From Marinococcus sp. PL1-022 (GTDB lineage Bacteria > Bacillota > Bacilli > Bacillales > Marinococcaceae), in NCBI RefSeq assembly GCF_033845285.1, contig NZ_JAWXCX010000001.1:1627495-1691494 (forward strand): a stretch of 64,000 nt of DNA, read 5' to 3'. The notes beneath the pieces were generated by a model. That model made no database searches and was not told the DNA's origin. It saw nothing but the letters and a program-made list of their open reading frames with translations. Positions 44,923 through 53,500 of the stretch are shown here, piece by piece. Made by a program: the position numbers and the translations under genes. Position 1 is the stretch's first letter. Each line of letters begins with the position of its first letter.

Positions 44923-46077
44923 TTACTTTTTATATTTTTTCAACTGATCGCCGACCATATCTCCAAGGGAGAAGCCCGCATGATCTTCTTCCGGTGCTTC
45001 GTATTCGCTTTGAACCTTCGAATCACTGGTTTCAGGATTTTCAAGTTCTCTGATGCTTAACGAAATACGGTGTTCGGCAGGGTTAATATCAAGCACTTTA
45101 GCCGTTACTGCCTGACCCTCTTCAAGAACCTCTCCCGGCGTTCCGATATGACGGTTCGCAATTTGGGAAATGTGAACAAGGCCTTCCACTCCGGGAGCCA
45201 CTTCAACGAATGCACCAAAGCTGACAAGCCGTTTTACCTGGCCGTCGATAACGTCCCCGGCTTCAATTTGTCCTTCAATGGTCGTCCATGGTCCAGGAAG
45301 GGTATCTTTAATCGACAGAGAAACTCTTTCGCTGTCCGGATCAACAGCTAAGATTTTCACTTCGACCTCATCGCCTTCGTTGACGATTTCTCCTGGTGAT
45401 TCTACCCGGTGATGGGCCATTTGCGAAATGTGGACAAGACCGTCGACACCGCCGACATCCACAAATGCGCCAAAGTTAGTCAGGCGCTGCACTGTTCCTT
45501 TCACCGTATCTCCTACATTCAAGTTTTCAAGCACTTCTTTCTTCTTCACTTCGGCCTCCTCGTCCAGAACGGCACGCTGAGATAAAATCAGCTTGTTTTC
45601 TTCCGGATCTATTTCTGCAATTTTTAGTCTTAATGTTTTTCCCTGATAATCTGAAAAGTCTTCCACATAATATCTTTCCACGAGCGAAGCCGGGATAAAG
45701 CCGCGCACGCCCAGATCGACTACAAGCCCGCCTTTGACAATTTCAGCCACCTGGGCCTCAATAACATCGCCGGATTCATACTTTTCCTGAAGCTCGCCCC
45801 AGGATTTATCGGCAAGTGCTGCCCGGCGGGAGAGAACCAGCTCATCATCTTCCATTTTTGTTACTTTGAATTCGAGCTGATCTCCTTCCTTGAGCACATC
45901 GTCTACTTTCTCCACGTGCAGGCTGGAAAGTTCGCTGATCGGAATAACCGCATCCACTTTATAGCCGGCATCCGCGTACGCCTGTTTCTCTTCCACCTTT
46001 GTTACTGTGGCAGTAATGATATCTCCCACGTTAAACTCTTTCATACCTTCAAGTTCGTTGTTCATTTCATCTGCCAT
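44923..46077 (-). CDS. rpsA: S1-domain RNA-binding protein (30S ribosomal protein S1 homolog)
   Basis: A 384-residue protein with four S1 RNA-binding domains, the short Firmicute form (B. subtilis YpfD). Repeated S1 signatures are GDIITATVTKVEEKQAY, GGLVVDLGVRGFIPASLVE, TNFGAFVDVGGVDGLVHISQM and VSFGAFVEVAPGVEGLVHISQI. The C-terminal tail is acidic, then basic. It may act in translation initiation, although it is not essential in Bacillus. It lies between plsC and fni. Confidence 0.94.
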   Translation of the reverse strand: MADEMNNELEGMKEFNVGDIITATVTKVEEKQAYADAGYKVDAVIPISELSSLHVEKVDDVLKEGDQLEFKVTKMEDDELVLSRRAALADKSWGELQEKYESGDVIEAQVAEIVKGGLVVDLGVRGFIPASLVERYYVEDFSDYQGKTLRLKIAEIDPEENKLILSQRAVLDEEAEVKKKEVLENLNVGDTVKGTVQRLTNFGAFVDVGGVDGLVHISQMAHHRVESPGEIVNEGDEVEVKILAVDPDSERVSLSIKDTLPGPWTTIEGQIEAGDVIDGQVKRLVSFGAFVEVAPGVEGLVHISQIANRHIGTPGEVLEEGQAVTAKVLDINPAEHRISLSIRELENPETSDSKVQSEYEAPEEDHAGFSLGDMVGDQLKKYKK

Positions 46078-46139
46078 TGACCATTGCCTCCTTCAGTGTC
46101 CTTAAATCCTGCCTATGGGGTTTTGGGGATTTTGAGGAA

Positions 46140-46745
46140 TTAACCGGACTGCAGCCGGCTGGTGCCTGTCTTCGCCTGCTGATGAACGGCTTTGATTTCT
46201 TCCATGATTACTTCGGTCGCTTCTTCAGCTTTCGCTTTATTCGTCCGAAGGTCCTGCATGGGCACCGGCTGGCCTATCACTACGTTCACACGCCGGAATA
46301 AACCGTAGCGGCCGCTGATAGCAACCGGAACTACTGCCGCGTCTGAACGGAGAGCAAAAAAGCCGGCACCGGTTAATCCTTTTCCTATTTCCCCGCTTTT
46401 ACTCCTAGTACCCTCAGGAAAAAGACATAAAACCTGTCCCTCGTTTAAAAATTGAATTCCCTGTTTCAATGACTTTCGGTCCACTACGCCTCTGCGGACG
46501 GGAAAGGCTCCGACAAAATACATAATAAAACCGAGAATTTTTTTATTAAACAATTCGCTTTTAGCCATAAAGTGCACTTTTCTGCGAATATGAGTGGCAA
46601 GCAGAGGGGGATCAAAGTTGCTGATATGATTCGAGCAGATGAGAACCGGCCCTTCCTTCGGCACGTTTTCCCTTCCGGTCACCCGGACGCGCATAAAAAT
46701 AACCGCAAGAAAGTAGGCAGAATACTTTACGATATTATACATCAT
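46140..46745 (-). CDS. plsC: 1-acylglycerol-3-phosphate acyltransferase
   Basis: Adds the second acyl chain to make phosphatidic acid. The 201 residues show the acyltransferase motifs CSNHISNFDPPLL (HxxxxD form), FPVRRGVVDRKS, LFPEGTRSKSGEI and VVPVAISG. A hydrophobic N-terminus (VKYSAYFLAVIFMRV) anchors it to the membrane. The start overlaps the cmk 3' end by 11 bases. Confidence 0.94.
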   Translation of the reverse strand: MMYNIVKYSAYFLAVIFMRVRVTGRENVPKEGPVLICSNHISNFDPPLLATHIRRKVHFMAKSELFNKKILGFIMYFVGAFPVRRGVVDRKSLKQGIQFLNEGQVLCLFPEGTRSKSGEIGKGLTGAGFFALRSDAAVVPVAISGRYGLFRRVNVVIGQPVPMQDLRTNKAKAEEATEVIMEEIKAVHQQAKTGTSRLQSG

Positions 46746-47421
46746 GGGAGTAATTCACCTTCTCTTCTGCAAGCGCTGTGATCCTGCTGATAACTTCCGG
46801 AATGGTAAGAGCGGTGGTATCAATCTCCACAGCATCCTCTGCTTTTTTTAACGGTGAATGCTCTCTGGATTTATCGAATTCGTCCCGGTGAATGATCGCT
46901 TCGTAAATTTCATCGTAATCCGCCGGCGCGCCCCGCTCCTGCATCTCCTTGTACCTTCGCATTGCACGCTCCTCTGCAGAAGCAACCAGGAATATTTTCA
47001 ATTCCGCATCCGGAAGGATAGTAGTGCCGATATCCCGGCCATCGAGCACCGCCCCTTTTTCTGCCGCAAGCCGGCGCTGCTTAAGGGCCATTTCCTCACG
47101 CACCCCAAGGTGGGCCGCGGTCAGAGATACTACGCTGTCCACTTCACTCGTGCGGATAGCTGCAGAAACATCTTCCCCGTCGAGGTAGACTTCACTCACT
47201 CTCGGATTGCCCACAAGGCGGATATTGGCGGCTTTTAACAGCTCCGTCATTTTCCCGCCGTCGTCCAAGGGCGTGCCTGTGCGCAGCGCCTTTAACGACA
47301 GCGCCCGGTACATTGCTCCTGTATCGATGTATGTATAATCAAGCTGAACGGCACATCCCTTCGATACAGTGCTCTTTCCAGCACCGGCCGGCCCGTCGAT
47401 CGCAATATTGATTTTTCTCAT
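46735..47421 (-). CDS. cmk: Cytidylate kinase
   Basis: Phosphorylates CMP and dCMP. The 228 residues carry the P-loop IAIDGPAGAGKSTVSKG at the N-terminus, YIDTGAMYRALSLKAL, the DGRDIGTTILPDA motif and the arginine-rich lid region (ERAMRRYKEM). The order cmk-plsC-rpsA-fni matches Bacillus relatives. The AGGAGG directly before the ATG is too close to serve it; GGGGTG seven bases upstream is the likelier ribosome site. Confidence 0.96.
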   Translation of the reverse strand: MRKINIAIDGPAGAGKSTVSKGCAVQLDYTYIDTGAMYRALSLKALRTGTPLDDGGKMTELLKAANIRLVGNPRVSEVYLDGEDVSAAIRTSEVDSVVSLTAAHLGVREEMALKQRRLAAEKGAVLDGRDIGTTILPDAELKIFLVASAEERAMRRYKEMQERGAPADYDEIYEAIIHRDEFDKSREHSPLKKAEDAVEIDTTALTIPEVISRITALAEEKVNYSHDV

Positions 47422-47546
47422 CCTCCTGCACCCCGCCCATTAGATTGTTGAACATTTAGCATTTGCTCATCATTTTCAAAACTAACATATTTCGCCCCGT
47501 TTGCATATATTGTACCTGCCGAACTTTTTATTTACCGGTGCTTTAC

Positions 47547-47573
47547 AAAAAGAAAAAGACCGCTCCGGCGGCC
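47547..47573 (-). terminator. Terminator after ypfA
   Basis: Minus-strand GGCCGC-CGGA-GCGGTC followed by TTTTTCTTTTT, eight bases past the ypfA stop. Confidence 0.8.
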
Positions 47574-47580
47574 TAACGCA

Positions 47581-48255
47581 CTAGCTTCCTATTCGTTTTT
47601 CCTGATTCGCTGCGGCCCGCTGTCGTTCAAAACAGTACCGGATTACTGCCTGACGCTCTTTTTCAGCAAGATCCAAAAACTCCATGCTTGCCCGCTTCGG
47701 CCGGCGTTCTTCTTTTTCCAGTACTCTTCTTACCGCAGCAGTACAATGCAGGTAATGCATCGCCCCATCTTCCATCGGGAAAGCGAGCGTAATCTGTACC
47801 TGTTCATCTTCAAGCAGCTTTGCTTTTGACGGCACGACGATCATGCATCCACCGCCGCTCACATTTACCGTAACCGTGGTGAACGGGCGGTAATGGCCGT
47901 GAACAGCTGCATTGACGCCTGCTTCCACACGCACGTAGTTTCTTCGCTGCACCCGCTGCCATTCCTTTTTCGCAGGACGTTCAATGATCAGGGCCGGTAT
48001 ACGCCCCTTTTGGCGGGAAAGTACTGTCGAGCGAAACGAATAAACAGCGCTGTCCTCCCCGACGAACCAGACGTGGACGGCTCTTCCTGCGTGAAAGGAA
48101 GTAATTTTACCGGTCTCTCTTTCCGAAGGCATGGCAATCGTGAACGTGTGTTCATCTGCATCAAGCAGCTGGGATTTATATTGGATATCATTGTCATGTG
48201 GTGCTTTCGTTTTTATATTTTCATGCAGATGCCAAACGCTTCCAATCTCGTACAA
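47581..48255 (-). CDS. ypfA: PilZ-domain c-di-GMP receptor YpfA (DgrA-like)
   Basis: A 224-residue protein with a YcgR-like N-terminal domain (residues 1 to about 95) and a C-terminal PilZ domain. The c-di-GMP site is visible as QRRNYVRVEAG (RxxxR) followed by VNVSGGGCMI (the [D/N]xSxxG element). The B. subtilis counterpart slows swimming when c-di-GMP is high by binding MotA. The start is TTG at 48255 with AAAGGGG nine bases upstream. In B. subtilis ypeB-sleB lie next to it; here yitJ-metI occupy that side. Confidence 0.9.
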   Translation of the reverse strand: MYEIGSVWHLHENIKTKAPHDNDIQYKSQLLDADEHTFTIAMPSERETGKITSFHAGRAVHVWFVGEDSAVYSFRSTVLSRQKGRIPALIIERPAKKEWQRVQRRNYVRVEAGVNAAVHGHYRPFTTVTVNVSGGGCMIVVPSKAKLLEDEQVQITLAFPMEDGAMHYLHCTAAVRRVLEKEERRPKRASMEFLDLAEKERQAVIRYCFERQRAAANQEKRIGS

Positions 48256-48302
48256 TAGCTAAAACCCCTTTTACTAAATATATCGGATAGAAAGAAAAAC
48301 TG

Positions 48303-50144
48303 TTAAATTTCAGTTACGCCGGCACTGGTCTCCTCCCGAACATATTTCGTCAGTTCGGCCGTAATTTCATAGCGCAGAAACGGCGTAATTAAATAAATGC
48401 CATTAAAATAGCGGAGCGTTTCATCAATTAGTTCTTTTGCGATAGCGATACCTTCCCGTTGGGCTGCTTCAGCGTCATCCCCGCAGGCCGCCATCCGTTT
48501 TCGCGTGTCTTCCGTCAATTGAATGCCTGGCACCTCGTTATGAAGAAACTCTGCATTTCCCGCGCTCACAAGAGGCATGATGCCGATAAAAACAGGCGCC
48601 TTCAGCTCCTTTACCGCTTCATGAATTGTTTTAATCCGGTTTATATCATACACCGGCTGAGTCATAAAATAATGCGCGCCTGCATTCACTTTCTTTTCCA
48701 GTCTTTTTACAGCTTTATCAATATGAAGCACATTGGGATTGAAGGCTCCCCCGATGGAGAAATTCGTTTTTTCCCCGAGGGATTTCCCGGAAAACAACCG
48801 TCCTTCGTTCATTTCCCGGATCAGGGAAATAAGTGATACGGAGTTGGCATCATACACAGACTTTGCCCCCGGAAAATCCCCAACCTTCGAAGGATCACCG
48901 GTGATTGCCAACAGATCCCGCACGCCAATGGTATGAAGCCCGAGCAGATGCGACTGTAGGCCAATCAGGTTCCGGTCCCGGCAGGCGATATGCAGCAACG
49001 GCCGGGCAGAGGTCTGCTGCTTAAGCATCGCTCCCATTGCGAGATTGTCGATACGGGGGGACGCAAGGGAATTATCGGCAAGCGTAACCGCATCCGCCCC
49101 TGCGTCATGAAGCGCCTGGGAGCCGCGTATGAATTTTCCAGTTTTCAGCTTTTTCGGCGGGTCAAGCTCCACGATAACTGTTTTTTCACTTTTTACTTTT
49201 TCATGGAGAGGCACGAACGGTTCCTTATCGGCTGTCGCCTCAGCCACCGCAGTCTCCACCTTCACCGGACGCTTCGTTTTTTCCGGAGCGTCGTGTTTGA
49301 CCGCTTCCGCTATCATGCGGACATGCTCAGGCGTAGTGCCGCAGCAGCCGCCAATCAGACGGATGCCCTGCTCTTTAAAACGGAACGCCTGCTTGTAAAA
49401 GTACTCGGGGTTGGACTGGTACACGTAACGGCCGTCGTACCAGTTTGGCAGACTGGCGTTAGGGTAGGCGGAATAATACGCCCGGTCGGTCAGTTCCGCC
49501 TGCTCCAGTGATTTCAATATATGATACGGGCCCATCCGGCAGTTGAGCCCGACCACCGAAGCTCCGGCATCCTCAAGTCGGCTGAAGGCTTCACTGATCT
49601 GCACTCCCCCGTGCATGACCCCGACGTCTCCAAGCGCCACCTGGGCAATAATCGGGATTTCTGCATCTCTGCTCCGAATGTAGCGGACGATCTGCAGAAG
49701 CTCCGGCAGGTCATAGAACGTTTCAAGCAGCAGGCCATCCACCGGTTCCGCCAGCAAGATATCCACCTGCTCCTGCAGCGCTTCTCTTAAAAAGTCATCC
49801 GAATGTTCGCTCACCTGAACGCCTTTTATACCGCCGACCGTAGCAAATACATACGCTGAGCCGCCGGAGGCATTTCTCGCCAGCTGCACGCCGGCCCGGT
49901 TAATATCCTGCACTTTATCTTCAAGGCCGTAGCCTGCAAGCTTCACCCAGTTCGCTGCATAGGTGTTCGTCTGTAAAATATCCGCCCCGGCTTCTGCGTA
50001 TTCCCGGTGAGCATGCTCCACAGCCTCAGGATCCGTTAAATTCATGGCTTCAAACGAGCCCTTATAGCCCTTCTGGTACAGATACGTGCCCATGGCCCCG
50101 TCACCGATCAAAATCGAGGAATCGAGTTTTTCGAGTACGTTCAT
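48303..50144 (-). CDS. yitJ: Bifunctional homocysteine S-methyltransferase/methylenetetrahydrofolate reductase
   Basis: The 613 residues join two enzymes. Residues 1 to about 290 are a zinc homocysteine methyltransferase (GDGAMGTYLYQKGY; zinc cysteines in GLNCRMG and GGCCGTTPEHV). Residues about 315-613 are an MetF-like FAD reductase (VIVELDPPKKLKTG, LLAITGDPSKVGDFPGA, HYFMTQPVYD). It supplies methylfolate and methionine. It lies 26 bases after metI, under the same S-box riboswitch. No cobalamin-binding domain is present. Confidence 0.94.
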   Translation of the reverse strand: MNVLEKLDSSILIGDGAMGTYLYQKGYKGSFEAMNLTDPEAVEHAHREYAEAGADILQTNTYAANWVKLAGYGLEDKVQDINRAGVQLARNASGGSAYVFATVGGIKGVQVSEHSDDFLREALQEQVDILLAEPVDGLLLETFYDLPELLQIVRYIRSRDAEIPIIAQVALGDVGVMHGGVQISEAFSRLEDAGASVVGLNCRMGPYHILKSLEQAELTDRAYYSAYPNASLPNWYDGRYVYQSNPEYFYKQAFRFKEQGIRLIGGCCGTTPEHVRMIAEAVKHDAPEKTKRPVKVETAVAEATADKEPFVPLHEKVKSEKTVIVELDPPKKLKTGKFIRGSQALHDAGADAVTLADNSLASPRIDNLAMGAMLKQQTSARPLLHIACRDRNLIGLQSHLLGLHTIGVRDLLAITGDPSKVGDFPGAKSVYDANSVSLISLIREMNEGRLFSGKSLGEKTNFSIGGAFNPNVLHIDKAVKRLEKKVNAGAHYFMTQPVYDINRIKTIHEAVKELKAPVFIGIMPLVSAGNAEFLHNEVPGIQLTEDTRKRMAACGDDAEAAQREGIAIAKELIDETLRYFNGIYLITPFLRYEITAELTKYVREETSAGVTEI

Positions 50145-50170
50145 AGCTTTGCCCCTCTCCTGCTTATGAG

Positions 50171-51274
50171 TTACAGCGCTCTGAGCGCCTGTTCGAGATC
50201 TTCAATTAAATCGTCCTTATCCTCTATGCCAATGCTGAAGCGGAGAAGACGGTTATCAACACCGTTATGGACCCGTACTGCTTCCGGCATGTCTGCATGC
50301 GTCTGCGTTGCCGGGTACGTAATAAAGCTTTCGACTCCGCCCAGACTTTCTGCGAACGTGATGATTTTAATGTTTCGCAAAAATGAATCCACCCACTCTT
50401 CGTTTTCAAGACGGAAGGAAAGCATGCCTCCCCGACCCGAATAAAGCACATCTGTTACCTTCTCGTGACGGCTGAGGTACTCTGCGATCGCTTTTCCGTT
50501 TTCTGTATGCTGCTTCATGCGGAGCTTTAAGGTTTTCATCCCGCGCATAAGAAGCCAGGAGTCAAACGGGCTTAAAATTGTTCCCATGCCGTTTTGAAGC
50601 GCGCCAATTTTTTCAGAAAGCTCGTCCACGTTTGATACAATCAGCCCGGCAATCAAATCATTGTGGCCGCCCAAATATTTTGAGGCCGAGTGCACCACAA
50701 TATCAGCACCTTCTTCTATCGGACGCTGAAGCACCGGCGTATAAAACGTATTGTCTACAATGAGCCAGGCCCCGTGCTTTTTCGCGAGCAGCGAAAGCTC
50801 CTTCAGATCTGCTTCCTGCATCAGCGGGTTTGTCGGCGTCTCAATAAACAGGGCCTTCGTTTTATCTGTTATCAGCTGTTCAAAGGCTTCGAGATCCCTC
50901 GGGTCGCCGTATGTAACCGTCACGCCCCAGTGCCGCCATCCCTCCTCGAACAGACGGTATGTACCGCCGTAAATATCGCTTGTTGCAATCACTTCATCAC
51001 CGGTTTCAAATATCGCAAACAGCGTCTGGATAGCAGCCATCCCCGAGCTTAGGGCAAACCCATGTTTACCTCCTTCAAGCGCAGCGATACCGTTTTCAAG
51101 CAGATCTCTCGTCGGGTTAGCCGTCCGGGAATAGTCGTATCCTGTGGACTCTCCGATGCCTGTATGCTTATACGCTGTGGAAAAATAAACAGGCGGGTTG
51201 ATCGCCCCGGTCCGCGGGTCAGAATTATTCCCCAGTTGTGCCAGGATGGTTTCTATCTGCAGTTGCTTTGACAT
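50171..51274 (-). CDS. metI: Cystathionine gamma-synthase/O-acetylhomoserine thiolyase MetI
   Basis: PLP enzyme of methionine synthesis, 367 residues. YDYSRTANPTRDLLE is the N-terminal substrate arm, FALSSGMAAIQTLFA the cofactor cap, and the PLP lysine is in VVHSASKYLGGHND. SLGGVESFITYPATQTH and RLLRFSIGIE are typical of MetI. It is very like B. subtilis MetI over its whole length. There is no metC partner after it; yitJ follows directly. Confidence 0.92.
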   Translation of the reverse strand: MSKQLQIETILAQLGNNSDPRTGAINPPVYFSTAYKHTGIGESTGYDYSRTANPTRDLLENGIAALEGGKHGFALSSGMAAIQTLFAIFETGDEVIATSDIYGGTYRLFEEGWRHWGVTVTYGDPRDLEAFEQLITDKTKALFIETPTNPLMQEADLKELSLLAKKHGAWLIVDNTFYTPVLQRPIEEGADIVVHSASKYLGGHNDLIAGLIVSNVDELSEKIGALQNGMGTILSPFDSWLLMRGMKTLKLRMKQHTENGKAIAEYLSRHEKVTDVLYSGRGGMLSFRLENEEWVDSFLRNIKIITFAESLGGVESFITYPATQTHADMPEAVRVHNGVDNRLLRFSIGIEDKDDLIEDLEQALRAL

Positions 51275-51318
51275 GTCACAGCCCTCATTTCTTTAAAATT
51301 AATGCATTAAATGTACGA

Positions 51319-51352
51319 AAAGGCCTTCTTCCTTAGACAGAAGAAGACCTTG
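51319..51352 (-). terminator. Riboswitch-controlled terminator before metI
   Basis: Minus-strand AAGGTCTTCTTC/GAAGAAGGCCTT stem with a T4 tail. The 5' arm can instead pair with AGAAGAAG just downstream of the aptamer, giving the antiterminator. Confidence 0.88.
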
Positions 51353-51354
51353 GC

Positions 51355-51471
51355 ATGCAATACTTCTTCTCATCTCGCAAGCACAGCTTGCAGGAGTTAG
51401 CACCTGACCGCATTGCCTGCGGCTGGTTGCTGAGACTTCCAAGGGCCGATCCCTCCATCTCTCTTGATAAG
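51355..51471 (-). promoter_or_regulatory. SAM-I (S-box) riboswitch controlling metI-yitJ
   Basis: The minus strand carries the S-box consensus in order. CTTATCAAGAGAGATGGAGG opens P1 and P2. CAGCAACC follows, then GGTGCTAACTCCTGC, and finally GAGATGAG closes P1 (aptamer about 51369-51471). Beyond it an AGAAGAAG segment can pair with the terminator 5' arm (antiterminator). High SAM should stabilise the aptamer, free the terminator and switch off metI-yitJ. A -10-like TATAAC lies just upstream of the aptamer. Confidence 0.96.
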
Positions 51472-51531
51472 AAACGTTATATGATTACTTTCCAAAGTAC
51501 AGGAAACGAATTGATATTGCAAGCAGCCTTT

Positions 51532-51696
51532 TTATTCCGGCGCAATATCCACGTGCAGCTGGTTTTCATTACCACAGACGCAGCGGCGAAAACCCGTTTC
51601 CATTTCCCCGGCCTTGTTCTTTCTGCCGCGGAGAATATACTTTTCCCCGCATTTCGGACAGCGGATAACAACGCGGTAACGGCGGTCTTCTGACAT
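51532..51696 (-). CDS. Small zinc-ribbon protein, unknown
   Basis: A 54-residue basic peptide beginning MSEDRRYRVVIRCPKCGEKY. The cysteines CPKC (residues 13-16) and CVC (39-41, in RRCVCGNEN) form a treble-clef or rubredoxin-like zinc knuckle pair, resembling ribosomal or transcription zinc ribbons. The ATG at 51696 follows AAAGGA by ten bases and lies 23 bases after the prsW stop, so it is probably co-transcribed with prsW. The clean reading frame and the cysteine pattern support a real gene. I do not recognise a named family. Confidence 0.72.
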   Translation of the reverse strand: MSEDRRYRVVIRCPKCGEKYILRGRKNKAGEMETGFRRCVCGNENQLHVDIAPE

Positions 51697-51719
51697 AGTA
51701 GCTTCGTCCTTTCGAGTTG

Positions 51720-52367
51720 TTATTTCGCATTGGCTTTATTTGCTTTCGACAACGCAAACCACCACAAAAATAGCATGAACGGGACAAGATAATACAGAAT
51801 ATTGCCTAGAGAAGCACTCAGTATATAGTCGTACAGCCCGTGGAAGATAAGCGGAATAGCGAGAGCAAGGAAAAAAGAGAAGAAGCGCCTGCCATGACGG
51901 GAGGCGCGCTTCGCTGATACCGCATAATACCCCATAATCACACCCAGGAGCGCATGCACCGTTACCGGCAGCAGAGCTCTTGTGACAGCCGTTTCAATGC
52001 CGTTTGCAATTAAGTACAGGATGTTTTCAAGTGAAGCAAAGCCAAGCGACAGGGAAAGCCCGTAAATAACGCCGTCGTATGTATTTTTAATCGGGGCAAA
52101 TCGAAGCACAAACGTATACAGCAGGAAAAACTTGATGCCTTCCTCAAGTACGGCAGCCTGGGTATACTGCGCCGCAAAAAACGGTATGCTTACCCCTTCC
52201 GTTTCAAGCGCATGCTCGATCACAAGTACCGGGAACACAATCAGTACCCCTATGACAAACGCACGGATGACCGGCAGCCTCCGCTCTACGTCCGCCCGGC
52301 GTTTTAATGTGAAATATAACAGTAAAGCAACAGCCGGCGCCAGGGCCGCCATAATCAGTGCGATCAC
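51720..52367 (-). CDS. prsW: Intramembrane protease PrsW
   Basis: Membrane protease that in B. subtilis makes the first cut in the anti-sigma factor RsiW and so activates sigma-W under envelope stress. The 215 residues contain about six hydrophobic segments and the catalytic EEGIKFFLLY motif near residue 75 (EExxK). A second family element, GLSLGFASLENILYL, has the conserved FAxxEN. A histidine in FHGLYDY completes the pattern. It is divergent from ansA. Confidence 0.93.
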   Translation of the reverse strand: MIALIMAALAPAVALLLYFTLKRRADVERRLPVIRAFVIGVLIVFPVLVIEHALETEGVSIPFFAAQYTQAAVLEEGIKFFLLYTFVLRFAPIKNTYDGVIYGLSLSLGFASLENILYLIANGIETAVTRALLPVTVHALLGVIMGYYAVSAKRASRHGRRFFSFFLALAIPLIFHGLYDYILSASLGNILYYLVPFMLFLWWFALSKANKANAK

Positions 52368-52386
52368 CTTTCGTTCTCACCCTCTC

Positions 52387-52415
52387 TTGTTAAACGTATC
52401 GTATCATGCTATGTT
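52387..52415 (+). promoter_or_regulatory. Putative sigma-A promoter for ansA
   Basis: TTGTTA, 17-base spacer, TATGTT on the plus strand, about 55 bases before the ansA start, inside the 103-base divergent gap with prsW. Confidence 0.5.
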
Positions 52416-52470
52416 CAGATTCGTAAAAGAATAATGCCACTCACAGCCGAGCCGACGAGGAGGAATTGAA

Positions 52471-53445
52471 ATGAAAAAAATACTGGTTATTCACACAGGC
52501 GGCACGATCGCCATGACCCAGACGGAGGAAAGCGGCGTGGAACCGGGGCTTCACAATCCGTTAAGCCACTGGAGCCGTATTGCCAATCAAATTGCTGAAA
52601 TTGTGACGAGCGATTTCCTGCATCTGCCGTCCCCTCACATTACTCCGGAGCACATGCTTTCTTTGCACGAGCATATGCTTGAGAAGCTTTCCGAGGATAC
52701 ATATGACGGCGTCGTTATTACCCACGGCACCGACACCCTGGAAGAAACCGCCTACGCGCTCGATCTTTTTCACGACAAAGACCTGCCGGTGGTAGTGACG
52801 GGTGCTATGCGCTCAAGCAATGAGATCAGCGCTGACGGCCCTCAGAATTTCCTTGCAGCAGTCCGCACCGCCGCAAGTGATAAAGCCCGGAAAATCGGTG
52901 TTCTCGTCGTTTTAAACGAAGAGATTCATTCTGCAAAAAACGTGACAAAAACCCATTCATCCAACATCGCCACTTTTCAGAGTCCGCAATATGGACCACT
53001 CGGCTTTGTGACAAACAACGAAATATTTATTCATCACTATCCGGTGAGCCGGGAGCATTTTTCACCGGTCCATATGAACAAGAAGGTACTCCTCTTAAAA
53101 ATGGCAGCCGGCATGGATGCTGCTTTACTTTCCCCGCTGCTTGACCAGCCTCTTGACGGTATTATTATCGAAGCATTCGGTCAGGGCAACATTCCTCCAA
53201 CCATCGTGCCGCTGATTGAGAATTCGATTGCCAAACAGGTGCCTGTGGTTCTTGTCTCCCGCTGCCACAGCGGTGTGGTCCAGGCCACCTACAGCTACGA
53301 AGGAGGCGGCTACCAGCTGAAGCAAAAGGGCGTTATTTTTACGAACGGGCTGAACGGCCAGAAAGCGCGCCTGAAGCTGCTCGCTGCCCTGGATGAAAAG
53401 CGGCCGCTCGAAGACATACGCGACTGTTTTGAATATATTGAATAG
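52471..53445 (+). CDS. ansA: L-asparaginase
   Basis: Hydrolyses asparagine to aspartate and ammonia. The 324 residues match the cytoplasmic type I enzyme: VIHTGGTIAMTQ holds the first catalytic threonine, VITHGTDTLEETAYALD the Thr-Asp pair, and VTGAMRSSNEISADGPQN a further family block. There is no signal peptide. A strong GAGGAGG precedes the ATG. It is one of the few plus-strand genes in the window and is absent from this locus in B. subtilis. Confidence 0.95.
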   Translation: MKKILVIHTGGTIAMTQTEESGVEPGLHNPLSHWSRIANQIAEIVTSDFLHLPSPHITPEHMLSLHEHMLEKLSEDTYDGVVITHGTDTLEETAYALDLFHDKDLPVVVTGAMRSSNEISADGPQNFLAAVRTAASDKARKIGVLVVLNEEIHSAKNVTKTHSSNIATFQSPQYGPLGFVTNNEIFIHHYPVSREHFSPVHMNKKVLLLKMAAGMDAALLSPLLDQPLDGIIIEAFGQGNIPPTIVPLIENSIAKQVPVVLVSRCHSGVVQATYSYEGGGYQLKQKGVIFTNGLNGQKARLKLLAALDEKRPLEDIRDCFEYIE

Positions 53446-53461
53446 CCTCCCCCTCCATATT

Positions 53462-53500
53462 AAAAAGCCACCAGTTTTTCAAAACGAAGTGGCTTTTTTT
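53462..53500. terminator. Bidirectional terminator between ansA and ypdA
   Basis: The stem AAAAAGCCAC/GTGGCTTTTT, flanked by A and T runs, serves both converging genes. It overlaps the last codons of ypdA. Confidence 0.88.
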
